The notes: generated by a model from the letters alone, not told the origin. 64,000 nucleotides of DNA from Novosphingobium album (ex Hu et al. 2023) (GCF_022832385.1 NZ_JALHLE010000013.1:87042-151041); one strand, 5' to 3'; numbered from the stretch's first letter, positions 26,709 to 36,006 are shown. Numbers and translations are program-made.

Positions 26709-28023
26709 CCTCGCCGCCATCGGTTTCACCATTGCCATCACACTGGCTGTGGTTGCTCCGGCGCAGGCGCGGCCTGACGGGGATACCGAAGCACTCGCTC
26801 TCGCCGTCAGGGCCGGCGATACTGCACGCACGGCTGCGGCCCTTGAAGCCGGAGCCAGTGCCAACGCCACGCTAGCCTTCGGCGAAAGCCCGCTCGCCCG
26901 TGCAATCGAGACACAGGACACGGCACTCGTCAGCACGCTGCTCCACCACGGCGCGAAGCCCAACACGGCCGATACCGGGGGCCTGACACCGCTCGGCCTT
27001 GCCTGCGAACGCGGCAATGGTGCCATCGTCGATGCCCTGCTCGATGCCCGCGCCAATGTCCGCAAGACCGGCCGCGACGGAACAAGCCCGCTGGCGATCT
27101 GCGCCCGCTTCGCCCCGACGGGCACCGTAACACGGATGCTGGCGATGGGCGCCGCGGCGGAAAGTATCGACGCGCGGGGCCAGACACCGCTGATGTGGGC
27201 TGCCTCATCGGGCAACCTGGGCGCCATGGCTGCGCTGTTGAAAGCAGGGGCACAGGTCAACCGGGTGACCCCCGGGCAGTTCACGCCGCTGGCCTTCGCG
27301 ATCAAGAGTGGTGTTCCAGAGGCGACGAAACTGCTGCTCGATGCCGGCGCGGATGCCTCGTGGCGTGGGCCGGAAAACACCAGCGCGGCGCAATTGGCGA
27401 TGTACCAGAAGAACTGGGGCGCTGCCGCTTTGCTGGTGGAACGCGGCGTCGACCTTGCCGCGCATGACCGCAACGGCGAACAGTTACTCCATGTCGCTGC
27501 CGCCGGAGGTGATAGCGCCCTTGTCAGGCTGCTGCTGGCGAAAGGCGCCGATCCAAACGGACTGACCGGCCCCTCGCGCATCAAGTGGGTGACCGAAGCC
27601 AACTTCGGCATGCCGCCGCCGCCCGTTCCGCCCACGCCGCCACTGCTCATCGCCGCACAGAACGGCCAGATGGACGTGATGAAGCTGCTCGTTGCGGCGG
27701 GGGCCGATCCGGCCTTCGTCGCAGAGAACGGCACCAATGTCGTGCTCGCCGCCGCGCACGGGCAGAGTCCCGCAACACTTGCCTATGCACTCAGCCTCGC
27801 ACCGAAGGTGAATGTTGCAGACAGCAACGGCATGACGCCTCTGCACGTGGTCCTCAACGGAGGCTGGCATCCGGAACTGGAAGCGATGATGCGCATTCTC
27901 GCGGAACATGGCGCCCGCACCGATCTTCCCAATTCCTACGGCAAGACTGCCGTTCAGACTGCCGAAAGCGGGCTGACGACAGTGCGCGACGTCTATCATC
28001 ATGTTTTTGCAGCCAGGCCTTAG
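26701..28023 (+). CDS. Exported ankyrin-repeat protein
   Basis: Encodes 440 aa from a GTG start with a signal peptide (MRNLAAIGFTIAITLAVVAPAQA). At least eight ankyrin units follow, for example GLTPLGLACERGNGAIVDALLDARANV, shown here only by its TPL..A..G core, then GQTPLMWAASSGN and EQLLHVAAAGGDSA. A Pro-rich insert (MPPPPVPPTPP) interrupts the array near residue 305. It probably works as a periplasmic protein-binding scaffold for the cytochrome/DUF1552 pair with which it is overlapped. Confidence 0.85.
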   Translation: MRNLAAIGFTIAITLAVVAPAQARPDGDTEALALAVRAGDTARTAAALEAGASANATLAFGESPLARAIETQDTALVSTLLHHGAKPNTADTGGLTPLGLACERGNGAIVDALLDARANVRKTGRDGTSPLAICARFAPTGTVTRMLAMGAAAESIDARGQTPLMWAASSGNLGAMAALLKAGAQVNRVTPGQFTPLAFAIKSGVPEATKLLLDAGADASWRGPENTSAAQLAMYQKNWGAAALLVERGVDLAAHDRNGEQLLHVAAAGGDSALVRLLLAKGADPNGLTGPSRIKWVTEANFGMPPPPVPPTPPLLIAAQNGQMDVMKLLVAAGADPAFVAENGTNVVLAAAHGQSPATLAYALSLAPKVNVADSNGMTPLHVVLNGGWHPELEAMMRILAEHGARTDLPNSYGKTAVQTAESGLTTVRDVYHHVFAARP

Positions 28024-28072
28024 GTTGTGTTAGCACCTGCAACACCCTGCCCCCTTCATTCAGGAAGACACC

Positions 28073-28546
28073 ATGATCCGATCCAGAATCACTGCCCTTA
28101 CCGCTCTTGGCCTCGCCGCCGCAGCAATGGCGGGCGGCGCTACCATTGCCATCGCCGCGCCTTCGGCCAGCACCACGATTTCCACGCGCCAGGCCAACTT
28201 CAAGAAGATGGGCGGGGCGATGAAGGCCTTGAAGGAACAGCTCTCCGGCACTCCGGACAAGGCGAAGGTCCTCGACGCAGCCAAGACGATCGCTGCCACC
28301 GCCCGCGTTCAGACCAAGCTGTTCCCGGCCGGCACCGGCCCCTCATCGGGCGTGAAGACCGATGCGCTGCCCGTCATCTGGACCGATCGCACCACATTCG
28401 ACGGCGACATGAACAAGCTCATAACCGAAGCCGACAAGCTGGTGGCAGCAGCCAACTCGGGCAATGCCGCTGCGATGCAGGCACAGTTCAAGGCCGTGGG
28501 CGGCAGCTGCGGCGGTTGCCACAAGCAGTTCCGCGCTGACGACTGA
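28073..28546 (+). CDS. Cytochrome c'
   Basis: Encodes 157 aa. A signal peptide (about 28 residues, ending AIAAPS) precedes a four-helix-bundle sequence; the haem motif CGGCH is close to the C-terminus (GGSCGGCHKQFRADD), as is normal for class II cytochromes c'. These bind haem with an open distal side and are involved in NO handling or electron transfer. It is followed 14 nt later by a cytochrome b gene, and probably forms a redox pair with it. Confidence 0.88.
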   Translation: MIRSRITALTALGLAAAAMAGGATIAIAAPSASTTISTRQANFKKMGGAMKALKEQLSGTPDKAKVLDAAKTIAATARVQTKLFPAGTGPSSGVKTDALPVIWTDRTTFDGDMNKLITEADKLVAAANSGNAAAMQAQFKAVGGSCGGCHKQFRADD

Positions 28547-28560
28547 ACGGACGCAAAGCC

Positions 28561-29235
28561 ATGAGTGAAGCCCCCGCCACGGCCCGCATCTGGGATCCCG
28601 CGATCCGCCTGTTCCACTGGCTGCTCGCGGGTTTCGTGGGATTCTCGTGGTGGACGGGCGAACAGCACGACATGGAGTGGCACCGCTACTCCGGCTACGC
28701 GATCCTCGCGCTGCTCGTGTTCCGCCTGTTCTGGGGCTTTACTGGCCCGCGCACGGCGCGTTTCTGCCAGTTCGTAAAGGGTCCGGGCGCTGTCTCGGCC
28801 TATGCCAAGACACTCGGTAGCAAACAGGCCCACGCCGCCGACGGGCACAACCCGCTTGGCGGCTGGAGCGTGATCGCGATGCTCGGTGCACTGCTGGTGA
28901 TGGTCGTGGCCGGGCTCTTTGCCATCGACGTCGATGGCTGGGATGGCGGGCCGCTGTCGGACTACATCACATTCGATCAGGGCCGCGCCTTCGCCGAATT
29001 TCACGAAACCGTGTTCAACGTGATCCTAGCGCTGGTGGTCCTGCACATCGTCGCCATCGGCTTCTACGCTACCTGGAAGCGCCAGCGCCTCGTGCCCGCC
29101 ATGATTACCGGGAAGCGCAAGCTCGGCGCGGATGAGGCGCCGCAGGAGCTGCGCTGGTCTCCAGTCCTGGCACTCACCGGCATTGCCCTGGGCGTGGTGA
29201 TTGCCTGGGCAGCCTCGACCGGCTTCCGGTTCTAG
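28561..29235 (+). CDS. Cytochrome b/b6 (Ni-Fe hydrogenase/cytochrome b561-type) membrane protein
   Basis: Encodes 224 aa with five predicted membrane helices. Haem-ligand histidines are expected in RLFHWLLAGFVGFSW, the WHRYSGYAI segment and the later FHETVFN and VLHIVAIGFY segments. The WDPAIRLFHW opening is characteristic of the diheme b-type family that oxidises quinol or accepts electrons from a c-type cytochrome. Its stop overlaps the stop of the convergent NCS2 permease within a CTAG palindrome. Confidence 0.88.
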   Translation: MSEAPATARIWDPAIRLFHWLLAGFVGFSWWTGEQHDMEWHRYSGYAILALLVFRLFWGFTGPRTARFCQFVKGPGAVSAYAKTLGSKQAHAADGHNPLGGWSVIAMLGALLVMVVAGLFAIDVDGWDGGPLSDYITFDQGRAFAEFHETVFNVILALVVLHIVAIGFYATWKRQRLVPAMITGKRKLGADEAPQELRWSPVLALTGIALGVVIAWAASTGFRF

Positions 29236-30626
29236 GCCGCCATTGCAGCAGCCGGACGCACGTCAGTCCGTCCCGGCACCAGCAAATTGAGCGCAACGGC
29301 TGTCACCGCCGCAGGCAGCACGCCTGAGCCGAGCAGGATACGCAAGGTCTCGGGCAAGTGCTGCAGCGCCTCCGGCTCCAGCTGAAGGCCCAGCGCCAGC
29401 GACAGCGAGACGCCGAAGATCAGCATGTTGCGCTGGGTCCACTGGACGCCCGCCAGCATCGATGTCGCCGCCGAGGCGACCATGCCGAACATCACAATCA
29501 CGCCGCCGCCCAGAACCTCGATGGGAATGGTGGTGATCACCGCGCCGACCTTGGGCAGCAGTCCGCAAGCGATCAGGAACAGCGCCCCTAGCGTCACAAC
29601 GTGGCGGCTCATTACACCTGTAATCGCGATCAGGCCGACGTTCTGGCTGAACGTGGTGTTGGGCATGGCACCGAACACGGCTGCCAATGCGGTCCCGACC
29701 CCGTCGGCACAGACGGCGCCTTGCAGTTCGTGATCAGTGGCAGGGCGTCCGGCGTTGCCTTCGCAGATCGCATCGACATCGCCGATGGATTCGATCGAGG
29801 AGACGAAGCCCGTCAGACAGAAACCGAGGATGGCTGACGCCGACAAGGCAAAGCCGAAGTGGAACGGCATCGGCAGCATGACAAGCCCCGCCGAGGCAAC
29901 CGGGGCGAAGTCGACGCGACCCATTGCCAGCGCGGCCAGATAGCCTGCAATGAGTCCCAACAGCACCGCCGCCGTCGACCAGATGCCCCGTCCGAAGAAG
30001 TTGAGCGCCAGCGTGGTCACCACCACCACGCCCGCGAGCAGCCACGACTGCCACGCCCCGAACGCCGGCGTGCCCACCGCCGGAACACCGCCTGCCGCAT
30101 ACTGCACGCCGATGCGCATCAGCGAGAGCCCGATCATCAGCACCACCAGTCCGGTGATCATCGGCGGCAGCGCGAAGCGGATCTTGCCGACGAAGAAGCT
30201 CAGACCCGCGTGCAGCAGGCCGCCGAACAGCGCCGCCGTGGTCAATGCCGCCATGGCTTCGACGCCCTTGCCCGCGACAATCGGGATCATGATCGGGATG
30301 AAGGCGAAGCTCGTCCCCTGCACCAGCGGCAACCTCGCGCCGACGGGGCCGAAGCCAATGGTCTGCAACAGCGTCGCGATCCCGGCGAAGAGCATCGCCA
30401 TCTGGATCATGTAGATCATCTCGGAGGTATCGCCCGATCCATACCCGAACCCGGCAGCACCCGCGACGATGATCGCAGGCGTCATGTTGCTGACGAACAT
30501 GGCCAGCACGTGCTGGATGCCCAGCGGAATGGCCGTGGCAAGGCCCGGAAAGTAGTTCGGATCGCGTGCCTGCTCCGGCGTCATGCCGGAAACGGTCAAA
30601 GGCATTTCGGTAGCAAGGACAGTCAT
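29232..30626 (-). CDS. NCS2-family xanthine/uracil/purine permease
   Basis: Encodes 464 aa with about 12-14 membrane helices. Family landmarks are GIQHVLAMFVSNMTPAIIV near the N-terminus, the VQGTSFAFIP loop, and FVSSIESIGDVDAICEGN with the substrate-binding Glu-Ser pair; the following VGTALAAVFGAMPNTTFSQNVGLI block is the NCS2 signature. It brings a purine base (xanthine, urate or similar) into the cell with protons. ATG 30626 (AAAGG upstream) is preferred to TTG 30647. It starts 13 nt after the upstream amidohydrolase, so both share a transcript. Confidence 0.92.
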   Translation of the reverse strand: MTVLATEMPLTVSGMTPEQARDPNYFPGLATAIPLGIQHVLAMFVSNMTPAIIVAGAAGFGYGSGDTSEMIYMIQMAMLFAGIATLLQTIGFGPVGARLPLVQGTSFAFIPIMIPIVAGKGVEAMAALTTAALFGGLLHAGLSFFVGKIRFALPPMITGLVVLMIGLSLMRIGVQYAAGGVPAVGTPAFGAWQSWLLAGVVVVTTLALNFFGRGIWSTAAVLLGLIAGYLAALAMGRVDFAPVASAGLVMLPMPFHFGFALSASAILGFCLTGFVSSIESIGDVDAICEGNAGRPATDHELQGAVCADGVGTALAAVFGAMPNTTFSQNVGLIAITGVMSRHVVTLGALFLIACGLLPKVGAVITTIPIEVLGGGVIVMFGMVASAATSMLAGVQWTQRNMLIFGVSLSLALGLQLEPEALQHLPETLRILLGSGVLPAAVTAVALNLLVPGRTDVRPAAAMAA

Positions 30627-30639
30627 CCGCAACCTTTCT

Positions 30640-32001
30640 TCAGGCAAGGCTCATCAGCCGGTCGAGCGAACGTGTCGCGGCGGCCAGCACCTCTTCACGT
30701 TTCACCGTCACAAGGTCTCCGCTGCGGACAACCGCCCGGCCTTCGACGAAGACGTCACGCGCAGCGAGTGGGGGTGCCAGAACCAGCCCCGCAACCTTGT
30801 CCCACGCTCCGGCCGAGACGACATCGCTCATGTCCCAGACGGCGAAGTCGGCACGCTTGCCCGGTTCGAGCGATCCGCAATCCTCGCGCCCCAGCACTTG
30901 CGCGCCGCCGCGTGTCGCCAGCCACAGCGCCTCGCGCGGGTCAAAGCGGCCCGCGCCCAGATTGACGCGTTGCAAGAGCATCGACTGGCGCGCCTCGTTC
31001 AGCAGGTGACCGCTGTCGTTGGAAGCCGAACCGTCAACGCCCAGCCCCACCGGCACGCCGGCATCCAGCATGGCGCGCACCGGCGCAATGCCCGAGCCGA
31101 GGCGGCAATTCGAACAGGGGCAATGCGCCACGCCAGTCCGCGTGCGGGCGAACAGCCCGATCTCGGCGGCATCGAGCTGAACGCAGTGGGCGTGCCACAC
31201 GTCGGGCCCGGTCCAGCCCAGATCCTCGGCATACTGGCCGGGACGGCAGCCGAAACGTTCGAGCGAAAACGCCACGTCATCGGCATCCTCGGCCAGATGG
31301 GTGTGCATCATCACGCCCTTGTCACGCGCAAGCAGCGCGGACTGGCGCATCAGGTCAGTGCTGACCGAGAACGGCGAGCACGGCGCAACCGCCACGCGCA
31401 GCATCGCGCCGTCTGCAGGGTCGTGGAATGCATCGATCAGCCGGATCGTATCGGCGAGGATCGCCTCTTCCTCCTCGACCACGCTGTCGGGCGGGAGGCC
31501 GCCCTTGCTTTCGCCCACACTCATCGAACCGCGCGTGGCGTGAAAGCGCAGGCCCATCTCCTGCGCGGCATGGATCGAATCGTCCAGCCGCACGCCTTCC
31601 GGGAACAGGTAGTGGTGGTCCGAACTCATCGTGCAGCCGGACAGTGCCAGTTCGGCCAGACCCAGCTGCGTGGCTGCAAACACATCCTCCGGCCGGTACT
31701 GCGCCCAGATCGGATAGAGCCGCTTGAGCCAGCCGAACAGCGAGACGTTGATCGCGCCGGGCAAGGCCCGCGTCAGGGTCTGGAACAGGTGGTGGTGCGT
31801 GTTGACGAGGCCCGGTGTGATCACGCAGCCGCGCGCCTCGATCACTTCATCCGCCTCATCCGCCAGCGGAGCCAGTTCGGCGCTGGTCCCCACTGCCTCG
31901 ATCACGCCATTGCGAAAGGCCATTGCGCCGTCGGCGATCTCGCGCCGGGCATCGTCCATCGTGACGAGAATGTCAGCGTGATGGATGAGCGTAAGGCTCA
32001 T
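30640..32001 (-). CDS. 8-oxoguanine deaminase-like amidohydrolase
   Basis: Encodes 453 aa of the amidohydrolase superfamily. Metal ligands are seen in GLVNTHHHLFQTLTRA (H-x-H), MHTHLAEDADD, WHAHCVQLD and GLGVDGSASNDSGHLLNE (catalytic Asp). The sequence style is that of 8-oxoguanine deaminase, which makes urate from 8-oxoguanine, and of the related hydroxyatrazine aminohydrolases. The purine context favours 8-oxoguanine or another 8-/2-amino purine. GAGGGAGCGC precedes ATG 32001. Downstream lies the NCS2 permease; a REP-like element sits between it and the preceding exported protein gene. Confidence 0.85.
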   Translation of the reverse strand: MSLTLIHHADILVTMDDARREIADGAMAFRNGVIEAVGTSAELAPLADEADEVIEARGCVITPGLVNTHHHLFQTLTRALPGAINVSLFGWLKRLYPIWAQYRPEDVFAATQLGLAELALSGCTMSSDHHYLFPEGVRLDDSIHAAQEMGLRFHATRGSMSVGESKGGLPPDSVVEEEEAILADTIRLIDAFHDPADGAMLRVAVAPCSPFSVSTDLMRQSALLARDKGVMMHTHLAEDADDVAFSLERFGCRPGQYAEDLGWTGPDVWHAHCVQLDAAEIGLFARTRTGVAHCPCSNCRLGSGIAPVRAMLDAGVPVGLGVDGSASNDSGHLLNEARQSMLLQRVNLGAGRFDPREALWLATRGGAQVLGREDCGSLEPGKRADFAVWDMSDVVSAGAWDKVAGLVLAPPLAARDVFVEGRAVVRSGDLVTVKREEVLAAATRSLDRLMSLA

Positions 32002-32038
32002 GCGCTCCCTCTGTCTGCTACCCGCTCCAAACATCCGT

Positions 32039-32131
32039 CGTCATTGCGAGGAGGCGAAGCCGACGTGGCAATCCAGAGCGGCTTAAACCGCCCCTGGATT
32101 GCCGCGCGGCCTGCGACCGCTCGCAATGACG
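32039..32131. repeat. REP-like palindromic element
   Basis: Nested inverted repeats: outer CGTCATTGCGAG (32039-32050) / CTCGCAATGACG (32120-32131), inner GGCAATCCAG (32067-32076) / CTGGATTGCC (32094-32103). This layout is typical of dispersed extragenic palindromes. It occupies the gap between two minus-strand genes and could form an mRNA hairpin that protects or ends the upstream message. Confidence 0.85.
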
Positions 32132-32169
32132 AGAAAGGAACGCCGCTCACCGGAGTTTCGGGCAGCTCA

Positions 32170-33282
32170 TCAAGGCGTGGAGTCCTCGTACTTGTCCCAG
32201 TGATCGAGCAGTTCGTCGACTACGGCGGAGCCCACGGTGTAGAGGTTCTCCACGGCCGCCTCGAGCCCGGCATAGCCTTCGTTCTCGCGCAGCAGGTAGG
32301 TCGCTGCATCCACGCCCGGCGGCGGCATCGTGTAGTTGGAGCCCGCGCGCATCACCAGCACCCGGTCACGATCGGCGCGGTCGATATTGCTGAGATAAGT
32401 CAGCGAAGTCAGTACGCCGGTGTCTTCCATCGCTGACGTAACGAAGTCGCCCTTGCCGCTCGTCCAGTAGCGGACCCAGGAATTGGCCCAGTCGGTCATC
32501 AGCTTGCCGTGCCAGAACGTCAGCGCCGAAAGCTGTTCGCCTTCGAGCACGAAGGGCGGCTCCTGCGCGGGCGGATAATCGACGAACTTCGCGCGCTCGG
32601 CGGCGATGCCCTCGGAATCGGGCAGTTCGATGTTTTTCGTCAGGTCGTAGGCCCACTTCTCGAGCGTGGGGTTGATCTGGAACATCTCGCCGCCCGAGGG
32701 ATTGGGTTTGCCCGACATGTCGTTCGGGCCCTTGGTCTGGCGGGGGAAGTAACCGAACTTCCAGTCCGCCGGTATTTCGCGCGCGTCGATTTCATGCGCC
32801 AGATCACCGTCGACCACGTAGCGCGCCCAGGCCACAGAGCCTATCGAGGCATCTTCTGGATCGATCCCCGCAATGCCGGCCACCAGCCAGTACGCCTTGG
32901 AGACATCGAAACGAGGATCGAGACCCAGCGCCATCGTGGCGGCCGTCGAGCGGGCAGTGCCGATACCGGTCACCATTCCCAGAACCTGCGTATCGGGATT
33001 GTAATAGAGATCGTGGAAGCCTTGCGGGAACGGAATGCGCATGGTCAACCCCCGGCGCTCCTTCCACAGCTGGAATTCGCCTGCCGTATCGCCTTCGTCC
33101 TTGCCGATCTCGAACAGCGAGACGATCACCACCTTGACCGGCAGTGGCGTCGCGCAGGGTGCGCCGGGATCACAGGCCGAAATGTCCGGAACGGGCGCCG
33201 TTTCGGCAAAGGCCGCTCCGCTTTGCTGGCACAGGGCAAGGCAGGCCCCGGCGATGACTGCGGCGCGGTTCAGGAAACGCAT
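32170..33282 (-). CDS. Exported purine nucleoside permease (NUP) family protein, probably a nucleosidase-fold enzyme
   Basis: Encodes 370 aa. A signal peptide (MRFLNRAAVIAGACLALCQQSGAAFA) is followed by a NUP domain: VKVVIVSLFEIGKDEGDTAGEF, LGMVTGIGTARSTAATMALGL, YWLVAGIAGIDPEDASIG and a C-terminal MEDTGVLTSL block. Fungal NUP was named a permease, but the family has the purine-nucleoside-phosphorylase fold and this protein has no membrane helices after the signal, so a periplasmic nucleoside-binding or -cleaving enzyme is more likely. ATG 33282 has GAGG at the right distance; an ATG four codons earlier is possible. It follows the TonB receptor gene. Confidence 0.82.
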   Translation of the reverse strand: MRFLNRAAVIAGACLALCQQSGAAFAETAPVPDISACDPGAPCATPLPVKVVIVSLFEIGKDEGDTAGEFQLWKERRGLTMRIPFPQGFHDLYYNPDTQVLGMVTGIGTARSTAATMALGLDPRFDVSKAYWLVAGIAGIDPEDASIGSVAWARYVVDGDLAHEIDAREIPADWKFGYFPRQTKGPNDMSGKPNPSGGEMFQINPTLEKWAYDLTKNIELPDSEGIAAERAKFVDYPPAQEPPFVLEGEQLSALTFWHGKLMTDWANSWVRYWTSGKGDFVTSAMEDTGVLTSLTYLSNIDRADRDRVLVMRAGSNYTMPPPGVDAATYLLRENEGYAGLEAAVENLYTVGSAVVDELLDHWDKYEDSTP

Positions 33283-33291
33283 CGGATACCT

Positions 33292-33323
33292 CATGAATGC
33301 ACATGGCCATGAATGCAGATGGC
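33292..33323. repeat. Tandem repeat, 2 x 16 bp
   Basis: CATGAATGCACATGGC followed directly by CATGAATGCAGATGGC (one mismatch), just upstream of the NUP-family start. It could be a small protein-binding or leader element. Confidence 0.6.
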
Positions 33324-33340
33324 CACAAATACACAAGGGA

Positions 33341-33358
33341 CGCCGGGTTTCCCCGGCG
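33341..33358 (-). terminator. GC-rich hairpin after the TonB receptor gene
   Basis: CGCCGGG-TTTC-CCCGGCG stem of 7 bp in the 96-bp gap between the receptor stop (33379) and the NUP-family start. There is no clear U run, so it may be an attenuator or mRNA-stabilising hairpin rather than a full terminator. Confidence 0.4.
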
Positions 33359-33378
33359 CCCCCTGCGGTTGGGAGAGC

Positions 33379-35886
33379 TTAGAACTTGTAAGCGATCGTC
33401 GCCTGGAAGCTGCGCGGCTTCTCGGGCAGGACAATGGTCGAACCGAAGATTTCCGTGAAGTTCGCACGGAAGTACTTCTCATTCGTGGCGTTCTTGACGT
33501 TCAGACGGAACAACCAGGGGCCCGTCTCGAACGAGGCGCCAAGGTCAACCAGCGTGTAGGCCGGAAGCTTCACGGCCTGTGACTGGCCGGAATAGACCGA
33601 TGGCACGTGAACAACGCTGCCCGAAAGGGCAATGCCATTGTCGAACGCGTAAGTCGCGGTAGCCGAATACAGGTTGGTCGGGATACCGGCACGGCGCGAG
33701 GCGTTCTTGTCCGCGATCGGCACCAGACCGATCGGCTGACCACCAAGGTACAGCGTCGGATCGGAGACGTTGACCATATCCTCGATACCGAAGAAGCTGA
33801 ACAGCGTCCCGTTCGTAATGGCTGTCAGGTTGTAAACCTTCGTGCGGGTGTAAGCGCCGGTAAGCAGCAGGTGGTCATCCACCGACCAGCGAACTTCGGC
33901 CTCCATGCCCTTGGTTTTGACCGCCTGGTTCACCGTGATCGACTGGCGATTGTAGTCGGTGCGTTCCTGCTGATAGACCGACAGCGCCGCATAGAGGCGA
34001 TTGTCGAGGAACGAGCCCTTGATACCCGCTTCCTTCAGCTTCGAGGCGGACATGAACGTGCCGCTGTCGATGTCCTCGGCATAGAGTTCAGCACCCTGCC
34101 CGGCGATCAGCGTCGTCTGGCGAGCCAGTGTCACGTAGGGGATCAGACCGAAGGGCAGCTTGTACGAAGCGCTCGCCGTCCACGACCAGCCGCCATCGCT
34201 GCCGCTTGCCGAAGGAACATCCGGCTGGGTTTCGTCCAGCATGTACTGGGTCAGGTAACGCGACGTACCCTTCACGCGGTCGTAACGGGCACCCGCCGTG
34301 ATATCGAGGCCGAAATTGAAGTCGAGGTCCACGAGACCGGCCATCGCCAGGTCGGTGTAGTGCCCCTTGACGTAGTTGGTGAAGCCGCAGTCCGATGCGG
34401 TGTAACCGGCCTGATCGCTGAACGGGCATTCGAGCGCCAGCAGGCGATCGGACAGGGCATTGTAGCCCACCGTCAGGTCAACACGGTTGAAGTATTCGTA
34501 AGTGTAGTCGTCCCCGTGCTCGAAATGGGTGTAGCGGATCGACGGCGAGGCCTGGATCGAGAACTTGCCTGCGCTGTTCTCGATATCGAGCTGCGCGACG
34601 ATCTTGTCCTCGAACACCCACGAATCGTGGAACTGCGAGAAACCATAGGCATTCTCGTTGTAGTTCTCGTAGCTGTCGTAGAACATCTGGTTCTTGATCG
34701 AGAACGGCCCGTCACCCTTGTAGATGAGGTCGGCGTAGAGCGTCGTCGAGCGGTTATCGAGACGGTCGTCCTTACCCGTAAGCGTGTCCTTGCGGCTGAG
34801 CTTGGCAGTGCCAGTGTTGGTGAGCGCAAGCTGAGGGTAAGTCGAGGTAAAGCACGCGTCAGTAAATGCCGTCGCAAACGGGCTGAAGGCACCGCAACCG
34901 TATCCACCGAAGACAGACAGACTGCCGTACTGCGAGTTGACTTCACCAGCCGAAATCTGCCCGTCGCCATTGGTATCCAGCGGTTGCGCAGCGCCGGTAA
35001 TGTACGTGCTGTTATCGACGAGATCCTGCGTCACGCGGTTCCAGCCGCCGTTCTGCTGGCCCTTGTAGTTCTGGTACATGCCGCCGAATTCCAGCCGCAG
35101 ATCTGGCGCCAGATCGGTGTCGAACGCTGCCTGCAGGACGGTCTGCTTGGTCGACATGTTATGGTAGTAGCTGCCGGAATCCTCCACCTCGGCATAGAGG
35201 CTGTAACCGAATTCCTGCGAACCCAGCTTGCCCGGGCCGCGGATTTCAGCCGAGAGGTTCGCCTTTTCCCAGCTGCCGCCGGTAAAGGAGACCTGACCTT
35301 CGGGCTCCGCCAGATAGGAACCGCCCTTCACGCGCGCGGTCTTCGGCACGAAGTTCATGTAACCGCCAGTCTTCGACGGGCCGTAGATCGGCGAGGCCGG
35401 GCCGCGCACGATGTCGATACGGTCGGACGCGGCGATCGGCGTCGGGTAGTTGCCCGGGTTGTCGAGGCGGCGCATGCCACGGAAGTAGGTCTCACCCGGA
35501 GTACCACGGATATCGAGCGCGCCGCCGACTCCGAAGAACGAGTTGGTGAACGCACCCGGCGACTGCGCAACGAGATCATAGATGTCGGTGATGCCGAAGC
35601 GTTCCATCTGCTCCGAGCTGATGGTCGAAGCCGAACGCGGCGTTTCGGTAATCGTCTTCTCGAATCCGAATACCGAGCCAACGTCAGATACCGGCAGAGC
35701 GTCAAGCGATCCGGTCACGACGATCTCGCCGCTGGCGGGCTCTTCAGCGGCATCGTCGGCGAAAGCCGGCGACGTCAGTGCAGTGCAGCAGAAAAGGCTG
35801 GTGGCGACCGCGAGCAACGGCTTGCGGAGACGGTATTGTTGCGGCGCAAAGCTCATATGCGCATCAACGGACTTGTTCTTGGTCAT
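33379..35886 (-). CDS. TonB-dependent outer-membrane receptor (FhuA/siderophore-receptor type)
   Basis: Encodes 835 aa. A signal peptide ends near AFADD (about residue 44), then GEIVVTGSL, a plug domain (SASTISSEQMERFGITDIYDLV; ASDRIDIVRGPASPIYGP) and a 22-strand-type barrel ending in the terminal aromatic signature FQATIAYKF. The closest architecture is that of siderophore receptors, but the gene sits between an exported adenosine deaminase and an exported nucleoside-processing protein, so a purine nucleoside or nucleotide is a plausible ligand. It lacks a C-terminal fusion or anti-sigma-type N-terminal extension. Confidence 0.92.
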   Translation of the reverse strand: MTKNKSVDAHMSFAPQQYRLRKPLLAVATSLFCCTALTSPAFADDAAEEPASGEIVVTGSLDALPVSDVGSVFGFEKTITETPRSASTISSEQMERFGITDIYDLVAQSPGAFTNSFFGVGGALDIRGTPGETYFRGMRRLDNPGNYPTPIAASDRIDIVRGPASPIYGPSKTGGYMNFVPKTARVKGGSYLAEPEGQVSFTGGSWEKANLSAEIRGPGKLGSQEFGYSLYAEVEDSGSYYHNMSTKQTVLQAAFDTDLAPDLRLEFGGMYQNYKGQQNGGWNRVTQDLVDNSTYITGAAQPLDTNGDGQISAGEVNSQYGSLSVFGGYGCGAFSPFATAFTDACFTSTYPQLALTNTGTAKLSRKDTLTGKDDRLDNRSTTLYADLIYKGDGPFSIKNQMFYDSYENYNENAYGFSQFHDSWVFEDKIVAQLDIENSAGKFSIQASPSIRYTHFEHGDDYTYEYFNRVDLTVGYNALSDRLLALECPFSDQAGYTASDCGFTNYVKGHYTDLAMAGLVDLDFNFGLDITAGARYDRVKGTSRYLTQYMLDETQPDVPSASGSDGGWSWTASASYKLPFGLIPYVTLARQTTLIAGQGAELYAEDIDSGTFMSASKLKEAGIKGSFLDNRLYAALSVYQQERTDYNRQSITVNQAVKTKGMEAEVRWSVDDHLLLTGAYTRTKVYNLTAITNGTLFSFFGIEDMVNVSDPTLYLGGQPIGLVPIADKNASRRAGIPTNLYSATATYAFDNGIALSGSVVHVPSVYSGQSQAVKLPAYTLVDLGASFETGPWLFRLNVKNATNEKYFRANFTEIFGSTIVLPEKPRSFQATIAYKF

Positions 35887-35993
35887 CGTGTTTTCACCCC
35901 TGTTTTGGCGGGAACGGAATTTTTCTGTTCTCTGCGCCCCTCATTGGATTGTGACCCACCTCTCCCGCATGAGCACTATTCTTGTTGCAGTGC

Positions 35994-36006
35994 ATCATTG
36001 CATGAT
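35994..36006. promoter_or_regulatory. Short palindrome ATCAT-TGC-ATGAT upstream of the receptor gene
   Basis: Perfect 5-bp inverted repeat with a 3-bp centre in the 156-bp gap between the adenosine deaminase stop and the receptor start. It may be an operator for the receptor gene; no further copy was found. Confidence 0.3.

Noticed and set aside
25350..27737. Long minus-strand frame opposite the DUF1552 and ankyrin genes
   Set aside because: Antisense of two genes with clear signal peptides and family signatures; no ribosome-binding site or recognisable domain.
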